From the NCBI GenBank assembly GCA_010909165.1, contig MU008173.1, forward strand, positions 1,276,883 to 1,340,882: a stretch of DNA of 64,000 nucleotides. Reading direction: 5' to 3'. Origin of the DNA: Anthoceros angustus. Taxonomy: Eukaryota; Streptophyta; Anthocerotopsida; Anthocerotales; Anthocerotaceae. The notes beneath the pieces are model-generated. The model was not told where the DNA came from. It searched no databases and saw only the letters and a program-made list of their open reading frames with translations. The number at the start of each line of letters is the position of its first letter. Positions within the stretch are counted from its first letter, which is position 1. This document shows, piece after piece, positions 47,282 through 57,496 of this stretch. Both the position numbers and the translations under genes were made by a program.

Positions 47282-48455
47282 TCATGAGTTCGAGGGTTAC
47301 TTGGTTTGGGTGCCTGTGTGAATCATACTGTCATGTTGTGTGCTGCATAAAGCTAGTATTGAAGGTGGCTCTCCAACGGTGTTTGTGTGTGAATTTTGGT
47401 GTGCTACCATTGAATCAGATGTTGTGTGCAGATGCTGCTCTACGCCGGTGGCTTATGCGCGAGGGCATCCTGCGGTTGCACAAGTCGCTTGCCAAAATGA
47501 ACCTGGCCACTTGTGTGTTACATGCTATTGGATGTTCATGGGGGTCTCATGCTCCTTGCTCTTCACACTTTAGCATGGAACCTCTTCGCCAAGATTTGGT
47601 TGGGATTGATATGTGCAGCCCGGAAGACCTACATAGGCAATTCCCACCTCATGATGATCTATGAGATGTCCACAGTAGATTGGGCAAGCATTCTCTATGA
47701 GCAGGCGGTGGCTCATAGGAACCATTTGATGAGTGAGGAGGCCAAAATCAGTTTTGTCTCCACCTTCCTAGTACATCTATACCATAGGGAGGAAGTTCTG
47801 AAGGAGGAGGAACTGGAGGAAGCTAAGATAGAAGCTTCCTTGGTCCAGTGGTGGAAGGAGGCCGTCTATGGCGGCGGAGGAGGAGGAGGTAGACAACAAC
47901 CTTTGGGAAGACCACCACCCCAGCCTGACATGAGCTTGGATCAAGAAAGAAAGCGACAAGGGAAGGAAGGAGCCTATGGCGCCTCCTACAGAGAAGGTAG
48001 GATAGGACTCCCGACCACCTACCAGGGGGCTTTACATTGGTATGCAGCCACCACCAGCAGAGGAGGGCCCGGTAGGAACCGGACCACCTACGAAGGAGGT
48101 AGCTCCTACGGGAGGAGCTACAGCTGAAGAGGGACCTACGATAGGGGAACAAGCTCCCACCGAAGGAGGACAAGATGGGCCTGTCGCCATGGAAGTAGAG
48201 GGCGATAGGGAAGAGCGTCGAGGAATGTTGGTGATCTACGCACCAGCAGGAGGGGTAGTAGGAGGTGTGATGAGAGCAGCTGGAATCTTTGAGAGAATGG
48301 CTACCGAGCTGCAGGAGATTGGACTGGGGCCTATAGATGCCCTAGTAGACAGTTTGAGAGAAGCGGCCGAAGTTCGTGCTGAACTTCGGGATGTGAAGAA
48401 AGAGTTGGAGTATGCAGAGAAGAAGCTCAAGGGAGGCTTGAAGACGACCTGTTAG
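47282..48455 (+). mobile_element. Retroelement gag-like sequence, copy B
   Basis: Better kept copy. One frame (47513-48127) gives IYEMSTVDWASILYEQAVAH, an acidic helix (REEVLKEEELEEAKIEA), a Gly run and a Pro-rich tail. An overlapping frame (48042-48455) continues with a Glu/Gly/Pro-rich segment, then a helical, coiled-coil-like end (ERMATELQEIGLGPIDALVD, ELRDVKKELEYAEKKL). The frames overlap by 86 bases, suggesting one frameshift in a longer ORF or a gag/second-ORF overlap. It ends inside the first bases of the following LTR. Confidence 0.5.
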
Positions 48456-48633
48456 TTTATAACCACGTCAACTGGTTAGGGTTACCCAAGTTGGGGTTAG
48501 GCTATGCATATGAACAGTTATCCAACTCAAGTTGGTTTTGTATATAAGAAACTCTTTACATTTAATTAATTAGTTCTTTGCTCAAGTGTTTTCTCTGTTC
48601 ACTGCTCATGCTAGCAACACTAGAAGTTTCACA
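48450..48633 (+). mobile_element. Copia element 1, 5' LTR (184 bp)
   Basis: TG...CA ends (TGTTAGTTTATAACC ... GTTTCACA). It holds a TATA-like TATATAAGAAAC at 48540. It is followed at once by a primer-binding site. The matching 3' LTR is not in this window. Confidence 0.75.
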
Positions 48634-48645
48634 TGGTATCACAGC
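48634..48645 (+). other. Primer-binding site (initiator tRNA-Met type) of Copia element 1
   Basis: TGGTATCACAGC differs by one base from TGGTATCAGAGC, the complement of the 3' end of plant initiator tRNA-Met used by Copia elements. Confidence 0.75.
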
Positions 48646-48880
48646 ACCCATGTTGCTGATCCTGATCTGATCTATGCCTGACCTCTCCTAGTTCTAGATG
48701 AAAGTGCCGAGAAATACAACTGGGCACAACACCTAGTAGCCACTCATCTTTATGACTCCTCGATCATATGCCCAGCATATTCCCAGCACCTACATCACAC
48801 ACAGAACTCAGCATCATAACAGATTACAGTTCTTTCCGCTGCACCTATGCTAGCTTTGCAGTGGCTAATTGAACGCCAGA

Positions 48881-49279
48881 ATGCCTCGCTATAAATCAAA
48901 CCCTGGAAATCCTGGAGCAAGGCATCGCATCAATTTTCAGGATAGAGAAGGACGTCGTCCAGATTGGAATTCACAGGCTCTCCGCACTCGTAGACGAGAG
49001 TTTTTCCATCGGCGGCCTTCACAAGATCCTCCTCGGGCTTTCCCGCATCCTAACACGCACAGAACAAGATCAATAAGCTGTCCTGGAGTACCCACGAGGC
49101 TGCAGCAACGAGCATCAAGGAGGGATTTTTGCCACACACCTGAAGATACATACGAGCGACCTCAATCTTTCCACGATGTGCAGATGAAGCACTGGCTTCT
49201 GGTGCTCAAGGTGGAGATTTCCCAAGTCAGCTCGCAGGTGGAAGATTTGGCGTCCAACCTGCAAATTCTATGTAGATAA
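48881..49279 (+). CDS. Extra pre-gag ORF of Copia element 1
   Basis: A 132-residue frame starting MPRYKSNPG. It is Arg/Pro-rich at first and ends with a helical stretch (HWLLVLKVEISQVSSQVEDL). It lies between the primer site and gag, where most Copia elements have only leader sequence. Element 2 has an ORF at the same place that also starts MPR. Function unknown; basic composition would fit a nucleic-acid-binding leader protein. Confidence 0.5.
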   Translation: MPRYKSNPGNPGARHRINFQDREGRRPDWNSQALRTRRREFFHRRPSQDPPRAFPHPNTHRTRSISCPGVPTRLQQRASRRDFCHTPEDTYERPQSFHDVQMKHWLLVLKVEISQVSSQVEDLASNLQILCR

Positions 49280-49692
49280 TTCAGAGAAACGTTTGGGTTA
49301 GACCAAGGATCGAGGAGTTGGGTCTCTCGATCCACGATTTTCTTAACATCCTTTCCAAGCAATCGCAAGGCTCCTGTGCGCAGATGCTTGTTGCGACACT
49401 GGGAGATGCGAAGCGCTGCTGGCGCTGGAGCCGCGCGACATCAATCTGCGAAGAGGGTTTTTCCAGGTGCGAGTGAGCGAACAGGCGTGAGCGAGCAATG
49501 ACTAGGCGCGGACAGCAAAACTTGGAGGGACGCGAGCTTACAAGTTGCTGTAACCGCCGCGGCCGCCTTCACCTGCCCTGCTCGCGACGGTTGCTCAACT
49601 CTCACGTCCCCCGCATCCGCCGCCTGAACGTGCCTTCCTCTCTTCCCCCTGTGATACCTTAGAAATCTAGTTAGCTTCTACCCCTTTCTGCA

Positions 49693-50598
49693 ATGGCTGG
49701 CACAACACCTAATCAAGGAACAGATGGCATGACCGAATTGAGTAATGCCGCTGGTCTTCTCTTTGCGGCGCGTTGTCATCCTTTACTACTCTGCATCACT
49801 CTTTGGCTGCAATACGGGTTCGCCACGGCCTGGCTCGGGGCTGCCATTATTCCTCTGGACCCTCGGCAGGGTTCGAATTCTACAACCAACTGCCGCCCCT
49901 ATGGGCTGGATTTGGGGCTCCACTGCCAGCAGGAGTTGGAGCCGCCAATCCGCTGGAGTCGGAGCTGGTCTATGGAATCCACTGCCTGGTGTTGGAGCAA
50001 GACTTGGAGCACAACCTCTACATGTTGGTCTTGGGAATCCACATCATGGCGTTGGAGGAGGACCCGGGCAACCTCTGCTTGCCCTCCCTGCCTATCAGCC
50101 CACATCCACTTCAGAATTTAAAGAACGCGACAGATTCAATGGACAAAAGTACCCCATGTGGAGTGTCCGCATGAGGACTGCCCTTGAAGCTCGCCATGTA
50201 TGGGACGTAGTTTGTGGGAGCACTCCTCGACCTGCAGCAAATGCCAATCAGTACGATAAGGACAAGTGGGCTAATGCTAACAACGTAGCACGCGCCTTAA
50301 TAATCAGCGGCTTGGACGATGTGCTTGTACCCGACATTGCTTACCTCACCAGTGCCGAGGAGATGTGGAAGCAGCTGTGTGATACTTACGACGTCCGAAA
50401 CATGGTCACCATGTGTTCTGTGCGCAGTGAGCTGTTTTCTCTTCGCATGCGTGAAGGAGATAAAGGAGCTACCTTTGTCGGCAAGTTTAGACAGCTCCGG
50501 TCACAATTCATTTCTCTTGGTTGCACCGTGCCTGAACTTGATGCTGTAGCACAGCTGTTGACAAGTCTTCCACCCAGCTATCAACCCTCACCACAAGA
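49693..50598 (+). mobile_element. Copia element 1 gag (interrupted)
   Basis: The likely start is MAGTTPNQG at 49693; one frameshift later the gag continues in the 49745 frame. The N-terminal part is Gly/Pro-rich (GVGARLGAQP, GLGNPHHGVGGG). The UBN2-type Copia gag domain follows: FKERDRFNGQKYPMWSVRM, KDKWANANNVARALIISGL, TSAEEMWKQLCDTYD and FVGKFRQLRSQFISLG, up to LLTSLPPSYQP at about 50590. There it is broken by the 12-bp repeat array. Zinc knuckle, protease and pol are not seen after the array. Confidence 0.75.
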
Positions 50599-50599
50599 A

Positions 50600-51690
50600 T
50601 CGCAGGTGCTTTTACAACGCATTTTACAACGTAGTTTACAACCTCACGTTGTAAAAACGGGCATTACGTTGTAAACCGGTGGCGAAACTAGGTTGTAAAA
50701 TTGTTGACGTGGCAGGCAAGATTGCCACATCATCAAGTTCTGGCGTGGTTTACAACCTCATTTACAACGCATTTACAAGCGTGGTTTCTGGCGTGGTTTA
50801 CAACGTCATTTACAATGTTGGGCTCGTTTACAACCTAAATGACAACGCCATTTACAACGTGGTTGCCTTGTAATCTAGGTTGTAAAGTAGGTTGTTAATA
50901 GGAGGTTGTAGTCTGACAACTTAACTAGGTTGTAAAGTGGGTCTATTTACAACGTATTTTACAATATACGTTACAACCTCATTTACAACCTTCATACACC
51001 CTCACTTTACAACGTCATTTACAACGTGGTTTACGACGTGGTTTACGACGTGGTTTACGACGTGGTTTACGACGTGGTTTACGACGTGGTTTACGACGTG
51101 GTTTACGACGTGGTTTACGACGCGTGGTTTACGGCGTGGTTTGCGGCGTGGTTTACGGCGTGGTTTTGCGTGGTTTTACGCGTGGTTTGCACGGCGTGGT
51201 TTACGGCGTGGTTTGCGGCGTGGTTTTACGTGGTTTGCGGCGTGGTTTCACGGCGTGGTTTGCGACGTGGTTTATGACGTGGTTTACGACGTGGTTTACG
51301 ACGTGGTTTACGACGTGGTTTACGACGTGGTTTACGACGTGGTTTACGACGTGGTTTACGACGTGGTTTACGACGTGGTTTACGACGTGGTTTACAACGT
51401 GGTTTACGACGTGGTTTACGACGTGGTTTACCACGTGGTTTACCACGTGGTTTACAACGTGGTTTACAACGTGGTTTACAACGTGGTTTACAACGTGGTT
51501 TACAACGTGGTTTACAACGTCGTTTACAAGGTCGTTTACAACCTCATTTACAACCTCGTTTACAACCTCATTTACAACCTCATTTACAACCTAAAAAATT
51601 CGTGAATCGCTAGTTTTACAACACAATCTACAAGGTAGATTACAACTTGGAAAATTCACGTCTCAATGATTTACAACGTTGTTTATACAT
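50600..51690. repeat. Array of 12-bp units (GTGGTTTACGAC and variants)
   Basis: The left flank (50600-50990) has spaced TTTACAAC and inverted GTTGTAAA motifs. From about 51020 to 51540 the 12-bp unit GTGGTTTACGAC repeats head to tail some forty times, with a degenerate middle (51122-51260, TTTGCGGC/TTTACGGC) and a shift to TTTACAACGTGG at the right side. The right flank (51540-51690) has TTTACAACCTCA units. Because the unit is four codons long, several frames on both strands remain open (222, 156 and 81 codons), giving TTWF, VVYD and VNHV repeats; these need not be genes. Confidence 0.9.
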
Positions 51691-52999
51691 TAAAATATAT
51701 ACGTATTCTTTAAAATAGTATATATCTCTTTTTCATACATATGGGTACTGACATAAGGTATACTATATGGTATAATATACGAAGATCAAATTATATACGT
51801 ATATCATATAATACACGAGTATTTATTCAATATATGATAATATTGACAAAATAATTATTTAATTAACTAAATAGGTATCTAATTAAGATTATAATTCTAT
51901 GAATTTAATAATATAATTACATTATATCCATTCCATTTAAATCCTATTTTTTGGGCAGTATATATATACATATTATTTTAACTAAATTTGGCCCCTAATT
52001 AGGGACCAGATTTACATAAAATAATGCATACATAATATCTTAAAATTAGGATAAATGAAGGCAATATATATTGAAACATAATCCACTGACGCCTTATAAG
52101 TTCGCGCGATCTTTACAAGGTGGTTTGCTTGGCAAACAACCTGAAGAGATGGCTCCAACGCGCAACGGCCGATGCCGACTGGCGACAAGCACGCGAGCGG
52201 AAGCGTCATTGGAGATGGCAGAGGGAGCTAAACATGCGGCAAGGTGTGGCGATTGCCACTCCAAGTGCTCCTCACCCACCAGCTAACGGTGTGACAGTTG
52301 TTACTCACAATGGTAGGGGCAATGATCAACAAACACCAGCTCAACCAAGTGAACGGGACAATGATCAACAATGCGCGGAGGGATTGTTTCCATCTCACAC
52401 TCTTTCCGCAGAGATTGTGCATCCAGGGTTTCAAGAAAATCAGGCTGTAGAGACACATGAAGTTCGGGTGGCACCTGCAAGCGGAGCTGTCGCATCATCA
52501 CGCTTGTCAGCCACTTAAAGGTCAAGGCGGTGTCGGCCGCGGAAGGTTGCTCGACACTTCCGGTTTAAGGGGAGCCTCCGACGGGCTACCTGCAAGCGGT
52601 TGCTCGGGAGTTAGGTCCTTCTTTTGCGGAGGACTCGTCACTATAGTGGGGTGGGAGGAGGAGGATTTTGAGGCGTTCTCTACGCCGCATTAGAAATTTC
52701 GCGGTGCTAAGGGGAGGAAGGCCGGACTCGAAAAGCCACAAATCAAGCTGAGAACATCAGTGCCTATGAGGTCTACAAAGTGTGCAAGTTGCGGACAAGT
52801 TGAGAGCTCGGCAAACTTTCATGAACATCGTTTTGTCCAAGGATGTCATGCAAGAAGCGGTCAGCTGCCATGGGGCGTGCAGGGGTCAATAGGCGAGTTG
52901 TGGCGCGGCATGTGCAAACCCTTTGCCAATTGGACATCGCGAGCAGGGGCCACCAATGGTGCGGTGCGGGCGGAAGGTCGGTCAGTTCCTTGAGCTGGC
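51691..52999. other. AT-rich tract, then sequence of unknown origin
   Basis: 51.7-52.08 kb is very AT-rich with TATATACGTAT-type motifs, an abrupt change from the array. 52.1-53.0 kb returns to ~50% GC with several short frames, none recognised. It could be the upstream part of the transposon-derived gene that follows, with stops in frame. Confidence 0.35.
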
Positions 53000-54000
53000 T
53001 TGAAGGAAATAATTGTCCAGTTTTGGGAGAACTCCTCACGCCCTTCCTCGAACTCGAAGGATGCCAGGCGGCAATGGGTGGCCCCGTTTGTGTATCGTAC
53101 GCACATCACGCACTTCCTCGATACCTCACAGGTGAGCGCATGTTGGGGTTTCCTTCGTTGTTTACCACATCATGGGTTCTGTTGTGTGGCTGTGTAGCGC
53201 TTGTGGATGGGGGTTGGTCTGTGTGGAAGATGGTCCTAGCGCCAGTGGAGTCCTATCCAACATTGTGGCCTACAGTAGCGCTTTCACTCAGCTATCACTC
53301 GGGTGCAGCTAACACTGTCTCACACTAACATTTGCCAGTGTCTCACACTGCATGGTGCCGATGCCACCTGTGCTATTCAAGATGTCGCCGGCACTTTGCC
53401 AGATTACACTTTTAGGACAGCTTCATCACTTGATGGGGTTCATTGTCACAATTTAAAGTTGCCGGCAGCACTTCGCCCTGACCATGCTGCAGTTGAAGTG
53501 TCTGGTTGCACTTGCAGCTGTTACACTTGTTGCACTTGCAGTCTCTTACACTTGTTGCACTTGCAGTCTCTTACACTTGTTGCACTTGCAGTCTCTCAGT
53601 TGTTGCACTTGCAGTCTCTTACACTTGTGGTCCCTTGTTGTTTGTGATGCAGACGGAGTTCTTCCTCCGATTCCGAAGTCAGTATCCTGAGATCAAGATA
53701 GGCCAGTGTGCCTTTGAGAGGTTGAAACCCTTCTACATCAAATCCTGCGGGAGGCGGGCGTGTGTTCTTTTGCGGTATCACGTTGAAATGGCATTTCTAA
53801 AGGATGCTCTCAACCAGCTCCGCGGTGTCCAATCAAAGGTTCACTTGAGTGCATGCTCATGTCCTTGTCTTTGTTGCCAAGGGAAGGTGCTTTGTGGACG
53901 GTCTTGTGACAGCCTTGTTGCTATTTCGATGCATGAGCGGTTTCTGATGTATTGTGCCCTAAAGCACATGACGAGGACTTCCATAAGCGGAAGTGTTTAA
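53000..54000 (+). pseudogene. Transposon-derived gene, two exons, probably decayed
   Basis: Exon a (about 53000-53131) and exon b (53653-54000) join in phase 0 across a 521-bp GT-AG intron. The joined region carries EIIVQFWENSSRP, THFLDTSQ, then TEFFLRFRSQYPEIKIGQCAF and ERLKPFYIKSCGRRACV with RYHVEMAFL. This order (FW..(T/S)R, H.L.T(Q), F..F..(Y/H)P..K.....F..LKP) is a recurrent module in repetitive, transposon-like plant and animal proteins; I cannot name the family with certainty. A stop lies in frame just above exon a, so the 5' part is broken or spliced differently. Confidence 0.45.
53507..53628 (+). repeat. 25-bp minisatellite inside an intron
   Basis: Five copies of TTGCACTTGCAGTCTCTTAC plus ACTTG, the first and fourth diverged. 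It sits near the 3' end of the 521-bp intron. Each copy contains CTTGCAG, so it repeats a potential splice acceptor. Confidence 0.85.
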
Positions 54001-56117
54001 TGGGGAATTGCAATCGTTGTGCACAAAGATTGCATGCCCACTTAACACGTATTTATTCATGCCTAATTGACGGATTCAAGGCGAGGATTGGCCGTGCGCT
54101 CACGGTAGTTTCGGTATCATTAGCACATCTTAGTGAGCGTGAGACTGTGGGAATGACACAGAACCCTTCCTCGCCCGACGCCTTAACCGTGGTCTGCTGA
54201 TACCGTGCGGCTGGACCGGTGGGCTCCCCCAAAGCGGTGGCTGCGTTCGCTGTGAGGAAGGCGGCGATGCGTGGCGGAGAAAAGCCGGACCACCCACACT
54301 GCGTTTTCGTCGTGTGCCCGCTCCCTGCTTCTGGGCGGCTGCTGACCAGGGCTCCACCGTATAGGCTTAAAAAGCGTGGGGTTCGTTTCAATTTCCACAT
54401 TAGCATTACCCTCATGCAACGAGCTTGCATAGCACGCTCCGGTCGAGTTGGTAAATTCGATGATCTGGCGGGTTTTCCGCACCGGAGTTCGGCGGTCAGT
54501 GAGCATGGCAGTTGTGCATCCTGGGGATTCAGTTTGAAAAGAGCAAAGCCATGGTCTGGCCCTACAATAATGAAGTTTTGGCACTACACTTAGCACCACA
54601 AAATCGCGTCCAAACAAATGCCCCAGAATTCCACACAACCAGGGCCCTCCAACAGCCCGAAATGGGTCCCTGTGTATCAAAAAACTTTGCTCTACTTGTA
54701 GCGCGACGCTGGAATGGGAGGGACGTCCCTCTTTGCCGCTTCTCTTTGCAGCTTGTTCCACCGCTCCCGGTACGGGCTGGCCTCTTCTTCCTTTGTGAAT
54801 CTGGCTGCTGCTGGGCTCTTGGCTTTGATGATGCTTGGCTGCGTTTGCCAAGTTCCTCCGCACCGGCGATCCCGAATGCCTGCAACATCCCCTGCATTGA
54901 ACACCATTAGAAAAATGTACCTGCCTGTACCACATATGTACATATCATCATCCAACAGCTTACCCCGCTGATTCTGACTAACGGTGTCCTGCGTCTCTTC
55001 CCCACTACCTGACCAGAAGGCTCTGCCGTTGGTTCCAACTATGAGTAGAGCAAACAATCCACATTGCATGGGCCTGGACTGTCGTTCCTAGTTCCCTCTG
55101 TCCCAGGAACTCGCACCACCACATCCTCGGATGCTGCCAAGCCACACATAGTAGGTAACTGACATCACAAGGCTGCGATTGAAACAATTGCACCATGTCC
55201 AAACATTGTCCACATGAGCAGACAAAAGATTTTCCTTGCATCAGCATCATCGTGACTGCACATTCAAAATCCTCCATGTCATTTACAGTGCGTCGCGCCC
55301 ACGAGCCTCCTCCTTTGATGGCATCCTTGCCCACTTCGCCACAAATGCCATCCGGATGGGCTTCGCGCCTCGGCGCCCGAATGGATTAGTACTGCCAACA
55401 CGTAGCCGCGCGAGCATCCAGCGTTCTTCACGGCCAGCACACCCCTTTCCCTCGAGCTAGCTCTTGCACTCCAGCCTCCACTGCCTTCCTCCACTCCAAG
55501 AAAACCACATTCCCAGGACGCAGGTGTCTCTCGTAATCGCCCTTATTCCTTACACCTTTCTGCCTCCTTCACCGTGTCCTTACGAAATAGTTAGCAGCGA
55601 ACAGTGGAAAATTTCTTCCGTGAAATCCAAGTTCTTGATGTGAGGAAACTCCCACAGCCAAGTCCATCAACCGAGTCGCAATTTATGTCTTGCGTTTCCA
55701 ATGCCCCATTTTCATCCGTGTGATGACCAACTCATGAACGCGTTTGCCGAATGCATCCTTGTCATCCTCTCTTCCTCGTACAAACATTCCCCCGGCGGTT
55801 TGCCGCTCGCCATGACCTCCACCTTGAATTTTCTTTGAGACCTCGTCCTTCCCATGGAGGTGCAAGTGCTTTCAATGCTTCGATAACGGAACCTCGTCCG
55901 GCTTCAAAACCTCATATTCTGGTCGCGACCATGGCATGCTCCCCTCGGCGGGCCATGCGGCGGTGCCATAATGGGAGAAAACGCTGCTGCACTCCCGAGT
56001 CTTCCTCCGCATGGACTTGCTCCAAGGGAGGCAGCCCGTCCTCTGAGTCTTCCTCCAACGGAGGCAGACCCCCGGTCTCCTCCTCGCTCCCATATCTGCA
56101 GCCGTCATCCTCCAAAT
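54001..56117. other. Repeat-rich region, no supported gene
   Basis: Several minus-strand stretches look coding: 54714-54896 (FTKEEEASPYRERWNKLQ, with plausible AG and GT borders) and 55683-55865 (GHWKRKT-like end that could be a decayed Copia zinc knuckle). 55912-56115 carries a GGLPPLEEDSEDGLPPLE repeat and stops where the next LTR begins. None could be joined into a gene. Confidence 0.3.
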
Positions 56118-56436
56118 TGTTAAATATATAACCATCGCGGGTTAAATGCCCATAGCTTATTTAGGTTTACGTAATTAGGTTATGACTCATCATTTATTTA
56201 TGCCTAGGGCTTTAGGTAGTTAGTTGTTATATTAGTTGCAACAACTTATGGTTGCAACAACTTATGGTTGGAACAACTTATGGTTACAACAAACTTGTTG
56301 TTGTAACCACCAACCACCTAGCCTATTTAAAGGCTTGTACTTTACTCTTGATTATTCATTGAATATACTTGTCATTCATTATCTCTTGCTTTCCTTTGCC
56401 TTCCTAACTTAGCTAGGTGCATAAGGATTTTCCACA
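56118..56436 (+). mobile_element. Copia element 2, 5' LTR (319 bp)
   Basis: Starts TGTTAAATATATAACC, similar to the start of the element 1 LTR, and ends TTCCACA before a primer site. Inside, 56236-56295 holds four copies of a 17-bp unit (TTGCAACAACTTATGGT), and 56281-56307 is an inverted repeat (GGTTACAACAA ... TTGTTGTAACC). A TATTTAAAGG-like TATA element is at about 56331. Confidence 0.75.
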
Positions 56437-56448
56437 TGGTATCGAGGC
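56437..56448 (+). other. Primer-binding site of Copia element 2
   Basis: TGGTATCGAGGC resembles TGGTATCAGAGC, the initiator tRNA-Met complement, with a rearranged middle. Confidence 0.65.
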
Positions 56449-56481
56449 AGATGCCACTTCACGATTTTTGTTCTTTGTGCA

Positions 56482-56998
56482 ATGCCTCGTAGGAGGGACT
56501 CCCGTGCATCACCACTTATGCGTGAGGTTTTCCCACGCAACTCTACAAGTGTACAACGGGTTCCTCCAACTTGCAACGGACCATGGAGCCAATATTTTGA
56601 CGAATATCGTACCCAGATCCGTGCGCATTGGCAGAGGCAAGCACAAGAACGCAGATCGTAATCAGCTGAGAGATCGTAGAGGGGAGGCAATATCAGATGA
56701 AGAAAATGATGATTATGTCCCAGACTCTAGTGAATCACTATCAAAATTGATCAACTATCACTATGGAAGACTTGATGTTCGAATTTCTCAATTGATTGCA
56801 AGAGAAGATCTCTTTCTCACAGCCCTGCATGATATGGAGAAGAGATTGCAGCATAGCATTAATCAATGCACCAAGGATATAAGTGATGGTGTATTTGCAA
56901 CCCAACATTTGATCCAATTATTTATGCAACAATCAGATTTGAAGAAATTACAAAAATTGGGCCAATCAGGGCAAAGCCCTGATGATATTGTTCTTTGA
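56482..56998 (+). pseudogene. Extra pre-gag ORF of Copia element 2 (one frameshift)
   Basis: Starts MPRRRDSRASP and reads 59 codons, then continues after a frameshift near 56640-56660 as a frame with an acidic stretch (SDEENDDYVPDSSES) and a helical end (LINYHYGRLDVRISQLIARE, DMEKRLQHSINQ). Same position and same MPR start as the ORF of element 1, and a similar helical end. Confidence 0.5.
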
Positions 56999-57229
56999 CT
57001 TCTGCTGCGCGTGGAGGGGATGATTGCAGTGGTGCGCATTGCTTGGGAGCCCACTTCTATCACGCTGGAGCAAGAAATTGCTTGTTTTTTGCTTGAGATT
57101 TGCTGCAAATCTGCAATTCTTTGCATGCATTCTTTGCTGCCCAATTTCTTTGTTGCCAATAGGTAGTTATTAAAAAAAAAAACAGTTATTATAACCACCT
57201 CCCCTGCCACCAGAAAATTCACATGAATT

Positions 57230-57400
57230 TTCTTATTAGTTTTTAGGGCACCCTTCGTTTTTAGGGCACGTTTCAGATTTTAAGATAGTTTTTTTGGATT
57301 TTAGGGCACCCTTCGTTTTAGGGCACGTTTCAGATTTGAAGTTAGTTTTTGGATTTTAGGGCACCCTTTATATTTTTAGGGCACCCTTCACATTTAGGCA
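57230..57400 (+). repeat. Tandem repeat in the leader of Copia element 2
   Basis: Units of about 68 bp with TTAGGGCACCCTTCGTTTT and TAGGGCACGTTTCAGATTT, two and a half copies, between the pre-gag ORF and gag. Confidence 0.8.
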
Positions 57401-57496
57401 GTTACCTAGATATGAATCTCCCACACATTTTCTATTGACTCGTAGACATCTCTCTTGTAGCAGTCCTACTATAGTTCTGTTCACTTGACATTCGAA

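Larger units (their letters stand above)
44788..48010. repeat. Tandem duplication of a ~1.6-kb LINE + gag-like cassette
   Basis: Unit A is about 44788-46424 and unit B about 46425-48010, joined head to tail at CTCCAGAGCCTAGGAATGTG. Both units hold the LINE fragment followed by the gag-like sequence. Unit B lacks the LINE (TTG)n tail, so it arose by DNA duplication and not by a second LINE insertion. Confidence 0.85.

Noticed and set aside
51020-51540. CRISPR-like array
   Set aside because: Units are 12 bp head to tail with no spacers, and the genome is a plant nuclear genome.
50937-51605. 222-codon frame of TTWF/VVYD repeats
   Set aside because: A 12-bp unit keeps several frames open on both strands, so the length is not evidence of coding.
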